Below are positions 1-12,700 of a stretch of DNA of 64,000 nucleotides, piece by piece. This DNA is from Maniola hyperantus (lineage: Eukaryota; Arthropoda; Insecta; Lepidoptera; Nymphalidae): contig NC_048548.1 of NCBI RefSeq assembly GCF_902806685.2, positions 11,868,557 to 11,932,556 on the forward strand, given 5' to 3'. A program made the position numbers and the translations under genes. The first letter of the stretch is position 1. Each line of letters starts with the position of its first letter. The notes under the pieces were generated by a model, which saw nothing but the letters and a program-made list of their open reading frames with translations, was not told the DNA's origin and made no database searches.

Positions 1-720
1 ATCTGACGCACTGCTGGGTCCAGGAGTAAGTTACGGTATAATATCACTCACCTAAGGCTAGCGAAATGTTCCAGCAGTTCCCCTTCCTTCAACCCCGGCA
101 CAGGCTCCCCGGCCGCGAACTGTTCACACTGTATCACGTCCAGGTCTAGCTGGTACAGAGCTCCCGAGGATATCTGACGCACTGCTGGGTCCAGGAGTAA
201 GTTACGGTATGATATCACTCACCTAAGGCTAGCGAAATGTTCCAGCAGTTCCCCTTCCTTCAACCCCGGCACAGGCTCCCCGGCCGCGAACTGTTCACAC
301 TGTATCACGTCCAGGTCTAGCTGGTACAGAGCTCCCGAGGATATCTGACGCACTGCTGGGTCCAGGAGTAAGTTACGGTATGATATCACTCACCTAAGGC
401 TAGCGAAATGTTCCAGCAGTTCCCCTTCCTTCAACCCCGGCACAGGCTCCCCGGCCGCGAACTGTTCACACTGTATCACGTCCAGGTCTAGCTGGTACAG
501 AGCTCCCGAGGATATCTGACGCCCTGCTGGGTCCAGGAGTAAGTTACGGTATGATATCACTCACCTAAGGCTAGCGAAATGTTCCAGCAGTTCCCCTTCC
601 TTCAACCCCGGCACAGGCTCCCCGGCCGCGAACTGTTCACACTGTATCACGTCCAGGTCCAGCTGGTACAGAGCTCCCGAGGATATCTGACGCACTGCTG
701 GGTCCAGGAGTAAGTTACGG
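1..720 (-). repeat. Tandem array of Sec15 exon 15 fragments with splice donor, period 171 bp
   Basis: Units start at 1, 172, 343, 514 and 685, exactly 171 bp apart. Each unit carries the last part of Sec15 exon 15 (from about NLLLDPAVRQ to FASLR), its donor (AG|GTGAGT on the minus strand) and a few intron bases. Only the rightmost copy joins the complete exon (765-565), because identity stops at about 720. Copies differ at single positions, for example near 40, 523 and 659, so the duplication is recent. The extra copies lack the exon's own acceptor and read into a TGA at the donor. They therefore look non-coding but offer four extra donors, at about 52, 223, 394 and 565 counting the real one. 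An assembly artefact cannot be excluded. Confidence 0.93.
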
Positions 721-3700
721 AGTCGCGTTGCTATGCGATTGGTTGCCGCTCTAACTGCTGCCACGCTGTTTTTTGAAAAATATATAATATATTTTAAAGG
801 AAGGTCATTGTGGCTAATTCTGTTGTACACTTTCTCTAAATTAAACTAAAATGACAGCTACAATGTCACGATCGCAATCACATTTGATTGTTGACGCTCG
901 CTCACTATTGGCTACAATTGCAACAAGAATAGCATATTTTCAGCCAATCCCAACAATTGCGATTGTAATAATGATTGATCCAGGTTTTACAGAATCGACC
1001 TAATGATTACGATTAGATTTAGACCCGTCAATTTAGTATAGGATTGCGAGAGATTGCGTACAACAGAATTAGCCAGAATGATGAGTAAACACTTGAAGAA
1101 TGACTAGAAAAACAAAGTATTTATTAATTTTATTCGTATTTTATTAATTATTACAATAACCTTAATGGCAGATAAAATAGTAATACTAAGCTGTGATAGC
1201 CTAGTGATTAGGACATCCGCCTTCTAATCGGAGGTCGGGGGTTCGATCCGGGCACGCACCTCTAACTTTTCGGAGTTATGTGCGTTTAAAAAAATTAAAT
1301 ATCACTTGCTTTAACAGTGAAGGAAACATCGTGAGGAAAACTGCATGCCTGAGAATCCTCCATATTGTGCTCAAAGGTGTGTGAAGTCTACCAATCCGCA
1401 CATGGCCAGCGTTGTAGACTATGGCCAAAACCCTTCTCACTCTGAGAAGAGACCCGTGCTCTGTAGTGAGCCGGCGATGGGTTGATCAAGATGATGATGA
1501 TGATGAAAATAGTATTTCTATTTTATTCTCAGAATAGAAAACATTTATTAAACAAACACTATTTAAAAAGTAGTCATGCTATGTGTATCAAAATATTTAA
1601 TCTGTTGCCTAGTGATATAAAAATGTTAACTCTTAAACAATTTAAGCCCGCTCTGAGTAAGTGGCTATTGGATTACTCTTTCTACTCTATTAAAGAATTT
1701 TTCATTTATAAAACGTCGAAAAAATTATGAATTACTTGTATTGTAAAATATTACTGTTGTATTATATTATTGTAAAATGTTGTATGCCAGAAATGGCTGG
1801 ATGCATGCTGTATTCACAACGAATAAATAAATAAATGATTTGATTTGAAACACAGTAAAATATAATAGATATTTTTTGTTGCTCTCTGACTGAGCTCACA
1901 AGGATAGCAATGTGGATTATTAGTTATTCATAAGATAGCCGTTAAGTACCTAGTAGATTAATAATTTTATTATCGTTGTAAATAATTTATTTTTTAATTT
2001 TAAGTATAATTGTAAATAGGTATAATACGACCTATGTTAGTGAACATACCGGGCGCGCGTGGGCAGTTGCTCCAGCGATGTCAACACTCCAGACAGGTAA
2101 CTGAGCATATCCGTCACAAACGAAGAAGCTTGCCCGCTGGGTTCCACTGAAACAATATTGTTAAAAACTGTTAATATAACGTTTTGGTGCACCATAAACC
2201 ATATTGGGCATATTATAATGCGGAGGGAAGAAAGCCATGTCACTAGAAGAATGTTAAATATGCATCATCATCATCATCATCAACCAACACACGTCCACTG
2301 CTGGACATAGGTCTCGTGTAGGGACTTCCACACGCCACGATCTTGCGCCGCCTGGATCCAGCGGCTCCCTGCGACTCGTCTGATACCGTCCGTCCACCTA
2401 GTGGGGTCGCTAACTATGGGCCTCATAAGAAAGCTCAGAGTCACTCAGCGGGCGACGGAGAGAGCTATGCTTGGAGTTTCTTTACGTGATCAAATCAGAA
2501 ATGAGCAGATCCGTAGGAGAACTAGAGTAACCGACATAGCTCAACGGGTTGCGAAGCTGAAGTGGCAATGAGCAGGGCACATAGTTCGTACAACCGATAG
2601 ACGTTGGGGTCCCAAGGTGCTAGAATGGCGACCTCGCACCGGAAGACGCAGCGTTGGAAACCCCCCCACTAGGTGGACGGACGATGCATGTTAAAAGAAA
2701 AAAGAGGAGAGGACGACCAAAGAAAAGGTGGATAGATTGCGTGAAAGAGGATATGCTTGTAAAAGGGGTGGACAGAAGTGAGTGGAAGAAAAGACATGCT
2801 GTGCCGACGCCACGTAGCGTGGGATAAGATACGTAAGAAGAAGGTGCTCCATAAACCAGCAAAAATATGAAAAATCTCTTAATTTTTTTTGAAGATAACT
2901 CTTATTAGCTCACCCAATAACCAGTCGTAATTTTCAAGGTCGAGAAATTCATCGACTTTCTTTTCCAAGTTTTCACAGATTTGCTGTTCTGCGTCATCCC
3001 TTGCTGCTTGGAACATGCTGCCTGCTGCCTAAAACATAAATCAAAATAATTGGGCCGATTCTCTTCTTCTCTCTCTAAACTAAACTAAAATGGCACGTCT
3101 AAATCTATTGCTATCCCTTTAATAATCTTGCTTGCGGAAAAGGAAAAGTTAATTTAGTTTAGTTTAGAGACTGTGTAGATGAAAATCAGCCCCATTATCA
3201 ATCTAATTACCTCTTTTTTTTTTAATTTACTACTAGATGATGCCCTAGATTTCATCGCATGGTTTAGGTTTCCCAAAAACCACTTTGGAAGACTTTGATT
3301 AAAAAAAGCCAGTGTATAGCTCTGGGATGCAAGCTATCCTGGGTCAAAATTGGTTTAACGGATAGGTCGTGAAAACGAAACAAAGAGATAGGCATACGAA
3401 CAGACAAAAACACTATCGCATTTATAATATTAGTTTCGTATGGATATTGTTATGGATGAGGAAGGTGGAGGACCGTGTTTGGTGGCGCGCTCTTGGAAAG
3501 GCCTATGTCCAGCAGTGGACGCAAACAGGCTGATGGATTGGATTAGATTGGATACTGTTAAATAGGCGTTAAATACCTGGGTAGTAACTAACTCAGAGCC
3601 GGTGATGTTGCTAATAAACTCGTACAAGTACGACGTCGCATCCTCTAAGTACTGTGTGTCCACTATAATCTGTAACAAAATAATTTATGATTCATAAACA

Positions 3701-6700
3701 GTAGACAGAAGAGATCAGAGACTATACTTAACAAGGAGAAGCGCCCCTAGTGGTCTTTTTTAAATCTGCACTATTCCGTAAGAGCCCTTTCATACTGCGT
3801 CCAGTTTTTTGCAGGATCCCGTTTTCTGCAGGATCCCGTTTGATGGCGAATGTGTTTATATGCTAGCGAGCATCCCGCATGCAAGATGCACGTGTGAACG
3901 CTAGCATACAAACACATTCGCCAATCAAACGGGATCCTGCAGAAAACGGGATCCTGCAAAAAACTGGACGCAGTGTGAAAGAAAAAATCCAGATTTAGTT
4001 AGGGTATACCCTATTATATTTATACTCGCTTATGCTCGCGACTTCGTACGCGTGGACTACACAAATTTCAAACCCCTATTTCACCCCCTTAGGAGTTAAA
4101 GGTTGAATTTTTAAATATCCTTTCTTAGCGGATGCCTACGTCATAATACTATCTGCATGCCCAATTGCAGCCCGATCCGTCCAGTAGTTTGAACTGTGCG
4201 TTGATAGCTGTCAGTCAGTCAGTCACCTTTTCCTTTTATATATTTAGATTATAAAGGGTAGTAAAAGATATTATATAGGGTACAGTAAAAGATCGACTGA
4301 GAAGGAAGCCGAATGCCTAACTGCGACTGCGGCTGCCCTTCAGCCGCCTACTAATCCGATCCCGGGCGAGGATTTAACTACATTACATCCTAATTCCTTC
4401 CTTGAACTATATAACAGTCGAATTCCTTACCTGAACTAACTGCATGAGCGGCAATGGTCGTCGGAACAGCGCAGACAGACAGCCAGTAAAATATCGGCTA
4501 AGTAGTAAGGAAGCCAAATTCCTGGATGCGGCCACCTTTCGACCGCCTTTCAAGCCGAGCCTAGCTGAATAAATAGCCGAAATATTTAACTACATTATAG
4601 CCGAATTCCTTACCTAAACTACATTATGGCTGAATGTCTTACCTGAATATATCTATATGTCTTATAGCCAAATCCCTCATCTGAAACTATAACTATAGCG
4701 GAGTTCTTTACCTGAACTAACTGCATGAGCGGCAATGGTCGTCGGAACAGCGCAGACAGACAGCCAGTAAAGGATCGGCTGAGAAGTAAGGAAGCGGAAT
4801 GCCTGGCTGCGGCTGCCCTTCGACCGCCTCCTAAGCCGAGCCCAGCGGAGTACTTCAGCCAGGCGTATATGAACTCTTTTACTTGGACGTAAACCGCTGG
4901 CACTATTGTTGAGAATGGGAATCTGTGAAATAAAATAATAATCTAAATATATAAAAGGAAAAGGTGACTGACTGACTGATCTATCAACGCACAGCTCAAA
5001 TTACTCGACGGATCGGGCTGAAATTTGACATGCAGATAGCTATTATGACATAGGCATCTGCTAAGACAGGATTTTTGAAAATTCGACCCCTAAGGGGGTG
5101 AAATAGGGGTTTGGAGGGAGCATAAGCTAGTCATAAATTATAAAACAACTTTATCCCTATTAATACGAGTCTACCGTCAAATTATAAAGCACTTTAAAGG
5201 TAATTTCAACAGATTTATGGATAAGATCATCAAAAAGTAAGGAACGGTATGACTCACACACGCACTAAGAATAGGTCACCCCAAGTTTTAAAATCCGTAA
5301 TTTTTTTATTGGATTTATAACTTATCCGAGTAGACGCAATATGACCAACTTTTTAAACGGCAATCTTAGTAAACTAAACAATAATAATTCAAGAAAAACC
5401 AGAAACAAAACTGAAAGGTGAATTTTTGAGGAGCAAAATGGAAATAAAGGTCTTTTTACCACATTCCCTCGTATCGTCAATTCGGTATTTTAGCCCAATT
5501 AGTATAAGAGTATACTCTAGCTCACACTTACTTTCTCGGGAAAGGTTGAGTCTCCAACTCATCACCGTCATAAGGGAATTGATCCATCACTCCATCATAT
5601 TGTTCTTGGTTTTCTACCTAGAGATAAAACATCTTAGATGTAAACTCCTAGAAAATATAGAATATCTAATCGGAATCAAAGACGCAAATGGTTTAACCAT
5701 ATAAGGGGGTGGACAATGCTTAGTTACCCAAAATTAAAAGACCTCCAAACTTCGTTTCGAAGAAGGCACACGATGATGATGATGATGAATCGGAATCAAG
5801 AACCTCAATGTCACAGGTTTGCAATCATTTGATTCCTTGTGAAATTATAGCAATAATGGTACTGGAAATTGATTCTGAGCACACCTAAGTTTTAGAGTAT
5901 TCACATCCTCTTCTTCCTAATGTAATATGAAAAGGACAGACACATTTTGACAGTTTTAAATTTAATTTAGCGCGTCAAACCTCGTGACTTTAGCTGCCAG
6001 TTTAAACTTGTAGAGTGCGCTAAAATTTAGAGTCCTTAAATGTAAAATTCATGTTCCGTCCCGTTTTAGCAATTTTGAAGAGAAAAAGATGCTGATACCT
6101 ACTCTAAATTTAGTTTAGAGAAAGACAACAGAATCGTCGTCAATACCATTTATAATATTATGATGATGAAATACCAAAATACCTCAATGGGCGAGAAGTT
6201 CGCGTTGTCCAATATATCCCTGAAGACGACAACCCAGCGCTGCATCAGCACCTCAGTGTAATGTTCCGCCATCTCTTGCAGCAGCAGCGGCAGGGGATCG
6301 GTTGGTAAGCCGTAGCATCTACAAATTTATCACCAGGGTTTTTTTTTTTTTTAAAGAATATTAGCCATATTAAATGACTAATATTCCCCTTTCCTCTCCA
6401 ATTAAGCGTCAGGCTTGTGCTAGGAGTAGGTACGACAATAGTGCAACGGGCGGGATTTGAACCGTCGACCTTTCGGTTTTCAGTCCACTCCTATACCGGT
6501 TGAGCTATTGAGGCTCTATTGTAACTAGGTTGACAGTTGCAGAGTTATATTTAGTTCCTTTATTCCAAAACCACATCAACATCAATTCTTACTCTCAAAA
6601 ACTTTGCAAAGGCCCGCTCACTGGCGGACGTAAATTGGTTGGGGGGGGGATGATCATCTGTGATAGAAACCGGCATGTCTGAGAGTTCTCCATAATGTTC

Positions 6701-9700
6701 TCAAAGGTGTGTGAAGTCTACCAATCCGCACATGGCCAGCGTGGTAGACTATGGCCAAAACCCTTCTCACTCTGAGAGGAGACCCATGCTCTGCAGTGAG
6801 CCAATGGGTTGATCATGATGATTGCATGGGTGACCTTCTTTGTTCACTGGTGCCCCCTACTTTGATTGCAGTCCGTGTTTATACTTCACCTACATCAGCC
6901 TAGCACCCACTGCCTTTGCAGTTGGCGCTAGGCTGATGTAGGTGGTGGTGGTAGGTGTCCTTCCAGGATTAAGGAGCCTAAGTGTAGTGTTATAGGAACT
7001 CACTTGAGCGCGTTTATAAACAGCACGATCTGCCGCTTGATGCTCAGCATGAGCGTGGGGTCGGTGATCAGAGACGTGTTGGTGCGCAGCGTGGAAGCCA
7101 CCTTGGTGACCGCCATGCTCCACGTGTCCAGCAGCCAGTCCTTGGACACCAGCCCAGCGCCCGCGGTCAGGAGGTGTTCCTCCAGGATGAAGAAGCCTAG
7201 GACGGCGTTGAGGTAGCTCTTCATGCTTTGGATTGAGTCATGGAGGTTGCCAGATGATGGTATGAGGACTAAGCGCGCTTGTTGTTTGCGTTGGGCCCTG
7301 GTAAATGATATGAAGCGAGGTTTTAGATTAGCAACAAAACTTGCAGAAGTTGACTTCCGCAAGCTATTTCTACCGTGTAAACAATCACGTCAAGCTCACT
7401 TCCGCAAGTTTTGTAACTTGCTGGCCTTGCCGCAAGTCATAAATGTATGTAGGTACATATACAATATTGCTCGTAGTGTAAACAATTCTGCAAGTACTTG
7501 CAGAATAACTTGCAAGAAGTTCTTGCTAGTCTAAACGTCGCTTTAGAATGTAATTTTTTCTCATCTGAAAAATGTATCCCAGAAAAATCTAAAGGACATT
7601 TTTTCGGAAACTGTTCTATATTTTTGTATAAAATTGTTTCGACGGACAAAACGTCATAGAGTTATGAGTGACAGAGACAACGCTCTGCAAAGCCGAAATG
7701 TACGTACTGTACATACATCGCAGGGAGCCGCTGGATTCAGGCGGCGCAAGACCGTGGCGTGTGGAAGTCCCTACAAGAGACCTATGTCCAGCAGTGGATC
7801 GGTGAATGCAGTATCGATATACTCCGATCTATCAACCGATGTTGATGAAGATGATGATGACTGTACATACATACCTATAATACTGCACGAAGTCGTTCTT
7901 AGCGCCTAGAACGCTGTGTATGTGCAGGCAGCGGTGCAGGGGACTGAAGTCCACAAATTCGTGTGGACATTGAGGGCCACTGTTTTCCTTGTTGGCCACT
8001 CCCAGCATGGCTGACTCTGTTGAAGGTACTCATGTAACCATTTTTTCAACTGGCTTCACAGCTCTGGGCTCTGTCCTTTTTGAGCCTAGTATGTATAAGT
8101 CCCGCAAATTGCTATTGCGCTGGAACCATGTCTCATTAACATAGAAATGACGTCATTTTGACGTCACCGAAATAAAAATATACCATCAGCTCGAAACTTC
8201 AGTCTAGTGCTGACGTTACTAAAATGGCGGCCACGCGCATTAGCAATTTGCGGGGATTATAACAAAATTGTATTTGCATTTGGGTTACTTTACCTCTATT
8301 TGCGTCGTATTTCTATGACCCATTCCATTAATCACATAATAGTAAGGATTTTTGTGAATTATAATGCGTTGAGTTCTCAAATCGGTCTATTAAGCATATT
8401 TTCTGACATTACGGTTTTAATCTTATATAGACCTATCGAAAAGTTTGATTCTTTAGAAATTTTGATCACCAACCCGGCAGTTCAGAACCAATAATAACAT
8501 TATTGGATTACCCACTTATAATTATTGTAAATTCAAGAATGTATCTATTATTATATTAAAAAATAATATTCTAGCGAGACCACTAGGGCTTGTCAGTTTG
8601 CTTACCCTTTTTGTTCTTAACAATGTTAGATAAACTTCTTCCAAGCATCTCTTGGGTTTGTTTGAAAGCCATTGCACCAACCTGTATAAAAAGGAAATGA
8701 GAAATTCCTTTAATTATCTGTATTCAATTTAATAATTATTAAATTATAATTTATTTCTTTTTTATTATCACTTTATCTACACTAATATTATAAAGAGGAA
8801 AACTTTGTTTGTTTGTTTGTTTGTTTGTTTGTTTGTTTGTACTGAATAGGCTCAAAAACTACTGGACCGATTTTAAAAATTCTTTCACCATTCGAAAGCT
8901 ACATTATCCACGAGTAACATAGGCTATATTTTATTTTGGAAAAAAATAGGGTTCCGTAAGATATTTGGGTTTTTCGGACACAAGGTGTAAAAAATCAACC
9001 AGAAAAGTTACTTATTTTGCGTACGCTGCCTAAACTATAAAAGATAGAACCATAAAATGTTCTAATTAATTGTAGATCTTATAAATATCTACAAAAAAGT
9101 CCGCGACACACTATACCCATCTATGTCGAGTGAGGCACAGCAACCATTTTTTTATTTAAAAATCTTGAATTTTTTTTGGACTACATTTAAACGCGTTTAT
9201 TTTACTCATGCTATTAATCCTTATCAAAATAAATGATTTCATCACTAAGAACAGTTTATGGAGATAATATTTGGTCTTTGAATGATTAAAATTGGACGTT
9301 TGGTTTTGAAGTTATGGCGAAATTAAAATATTACGATTTCTGCTGCACGGCCCGTTGTATTATATAAAGAGGTAATGTCGTTAAGTTTGTTTGTAGGGGG
9401 TAATCTTTAGAACTACTGAACCGATTTTAAAAATTCTTTCACCAGTAGAAAGCTACATTATTCCTGAGTGACATAGGCTATACGGGATCTTTAAAAACCT
9501 AAATCTACGCGGGCGAAGCCGCGGGGATCAGCTAGTACAATATAATATGCACAGCTAAAATATGCCATTATATATTACCAATATATATATTAAAGATACC
9601 AATTATATATTGGTATAGTTCTTGCATTTCAAGAGGGCGAGTGACTCTTGCTTGTGTTTAAGTCATAATATCTGTATAAGTATAATGCGTAAGTAAAGTA

Positions 9701-12700
9701 TAATGCTAAGTAAAGTAAATATATGCGTTTGCGAGCCCTTGCTCGCGACTGATTGGTCCGACGTGCACGCACACTTACGCAATGTCCGTGTATACGACGT
9801 AACCACAAGTAAAGTTCACTTGCCTTCGTGAATTGCAAGAACTGTATCTTCAAAAGAGTTAAAATGCACCTTCTAGACGCGCTCAATTATCACCTACTAT
9901 TTGGTGTGATTGCAATCAAGCAAAAGCCTTACCTATAATTATAGTATAAAGAAATATATCAAACCTGCGGGCTAAGTTTGCGTATGTTTTCCAAGAAATC
10001 CCTCAAATCTGCCATAGAAGCATCCTGTATCGCTTGCCGAAGACGTGGTATGTCGGACGAGATTTGCGCGCACCATTTATAAGGTCCCACGCGTGGAAGT
10101 AACACATGCTCCAGTTGTTCTAGAGTTTTCAGAGCGGGATAGTATCTAAAACAAAATAATTTATTCAATATGCTTAACTAGCTGATACCCTCGGCTTTAT
10201 CCGCATTGATATAGATTTTTAAAAATACCGCCGGGACTCTTTGATTTCCCGGGATAAAAAGTAGCCCATGCCACCTCCATTATATAATTATTTTAAAAAT
10301 GATGTGATTATCATGATTTTTTCTAAATTATTCTCTTTAATAATGAATTCTAGCCCCTGAAACTACCGCTATACAAAAAAATCACTTCATTTTATTACAA
10401 CAGTCCAAGACCTTATTCCTTTTCATACCTCGACAGAACATCTTCTATATAAAAGGAAAAGGTGACTGACTGACTGATCTATCAACACACAGCCCAAACT
10501 ACTAGACGGATCAGGCTGAAATTTAACATGCAGATAGCTATTATGACGTAGGCATCCACTAAGAAAGGATTTTTAAAAATTCAACCCCTAAGGGGGTTAA
10601 ATAGTGGTTTGAAATTTGTGTAGTCCACGCGGTCGAAGTCGCGAGCATAAGCTAGTCAATCTACATATAAAGTTTGATTGCAAGATAGATAGATAGTTAC
10701 CTTTTAGCCTCAACTTGTGTCTTGAGTTTAGAATAGGTAGTGAGGAGTGGTAGGCATAATTCCATCTTCTCTATGGTTGATGCTATGTTGAGCTCTACGC
10801 GTCGCGCTCTGATCAACTCCTCGGCTCTCGTACATAAACCTTCAAAATATTATTCATCATGATTTAAAATATTATTATTGATTAATAAATGACCTAATAT
10901 TTGATTTTAAACTTAAAAATATTTGTCTGCCCAGCTGGTCATTTTGTGAAAGAATTTTTTTTATGAATTTTTTCATTTTATGAATTTTGGTAATGGGATC
11001 TAACTCAAAATAAGTGAAACTAACAAAAGTGATGATGATACACATCTTTTTTGATGTTGTTGATTACTGTGTTATTGTATTTGAAAGAGCAAGGCAGAGT
11101 ACAAGAGAGCATTTTTTTTATCTCATTTGCCTATGATATACGTGAGCGAGACAGAATACAAAAAAGATAAAATTTCCTTGCTTTCTCATATTTTCATAGA
11201 CTCCTATATAGCAAGACGAAACAAATAAGCCTTGTTTTTATTGGGTGCCTCACAGCCTTATATAAATTGAACTTACTCTCTGTAGACTCATTAACATTTG
11301 CATCTACATTAGATATTTCTGCATGTAATTCTTCTGCATGTGACCGCACTTGTAATAACTCTCGGATGGAGTCAATGAAACCCTGCAAAAATAAGAACTT
11401 GGTCTCAAGTATCCAATGTAAAAAAACGTACAAGTACAGTACGCGGTTGAAAGTGATGAACATCAGCCTTTAGAATGACATTTCATCTTTGTAGAGCGTT
11501 GTCTCTGTCACTCATACCCATATGACAGTTTGTCGGTCCTAAACAACCGATACAGTGCTCTACAAATCTGCTGTCTCCTTCTAAAGATTGATGTTCATCA
11601 CTTTTGGCCGCATACTGAAATTATTTTATACTAGCGATCCGCCCCGGCTTCGCAAGGGTGCAATGGTGATACTAATGTGGTGTCATTGAGGTGTCATTGC
11701 CTCGGAAATTCTCAATTGAGAGGATTTTTTTTCCGACCTTATTCACATTATTTCAATTTCTCTAGGGATCTCTAACTTTTTGAGAATTATACTGTAGCTA
11801 TAAACCTTCCTCTTGAATCACTCTATCTGTTGGTGAAAACCGCATTAAAATCTGTTGCGTAGATTAAAAGATCTACGCGTTAATACATACATACAGACAG
11901 CAGGAACCGACTTTATTTAATACTATGTAGAGATTTATATGGATTCTTATTTACTGAGACTATAAGCACGTTTGTTACTTACCTAATTAGCCTACAAGTA
12001 TTCAAATATATACAAAACTAGTTTTATTTAGCACCTGTATTTTGTATACTAAAATGACAAAATAGTGATGTTCTAGCATAATAAATGATTGTTTTTATCA
12101 TGTAAGTAAAATATAGTTTAAAAAATGCTTACTTGCTATTATTCCCAATATAGGAAAACACAAAATAAAATAATACCATAAGATACTAAATAAAATATAG
12201 TTTACAGATTGATATTAGGAATTATAATTTATATTTTAATTTAACTAGCTGATGCCCGCGACTTCGTACGCGTGGATTTAGGGTTTTTTAAAAACCCCGT
12301 GGGAACACCTTTATTTTCCGGGATAAAAAGTTGCCTATGCCCTTTCCCGGGACATAAGCTACCTCTGTACCAAATTTCATCAAAATCGGTTAAACCGTTG
12401 GGCCGTGAAAAGCTAGCAGACAGACAGACAGACAGACACACACTTTCGCATTTATAATATTAGTATGGAGTATGGATTAAACTAATTTGAGTAGTTACTA
12501 ATTAACTAAACTCTCATCATCATCATGATCAATCCATCATTGGCCCACTATTGAGCATGAATGGCCAAGTGCAGATTGGTAGACTTCACACCTTTGAGAA
12601 CATTATGGAGAACTCTCAGGCATGCAGGTTTTCTCAAAATGTTTTCATTCACCATTAAATGCACACGACTCCAAAAAGTCAGAGGTGCATGCCTGGGATT

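Noticed and set aside
1..513. Upstream copies as mutually exclusive alternative exons of Sec15
   Set aside because: They lack the exon's first 48 or so bases and its acceptor. A cryptic CCCAG at the copy start would put the frame out, and direct readthrough meets a TGA at each donor.
1..720. CRISPR array (regular repeats)
   Set aside because: The whole 171-bp unit is repeated without variable spacers, and it matches an exon of a eukaryotic gene.
1192..1262. Possible tRNA gene (A- and B-box motifs, cloverleaf-like start)
   Set aside because: The sequence continues into the SINE body and GATGAT tail, and the same head recurs antisense elsewhere; it is a SINE head, not a functional tRNA.
7000..7362. 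Plus-strand frames over Sec15 exon 8
   Set aside because: They are shadows of the minus-strand Sec15 exon, which matches EXOC6 well.
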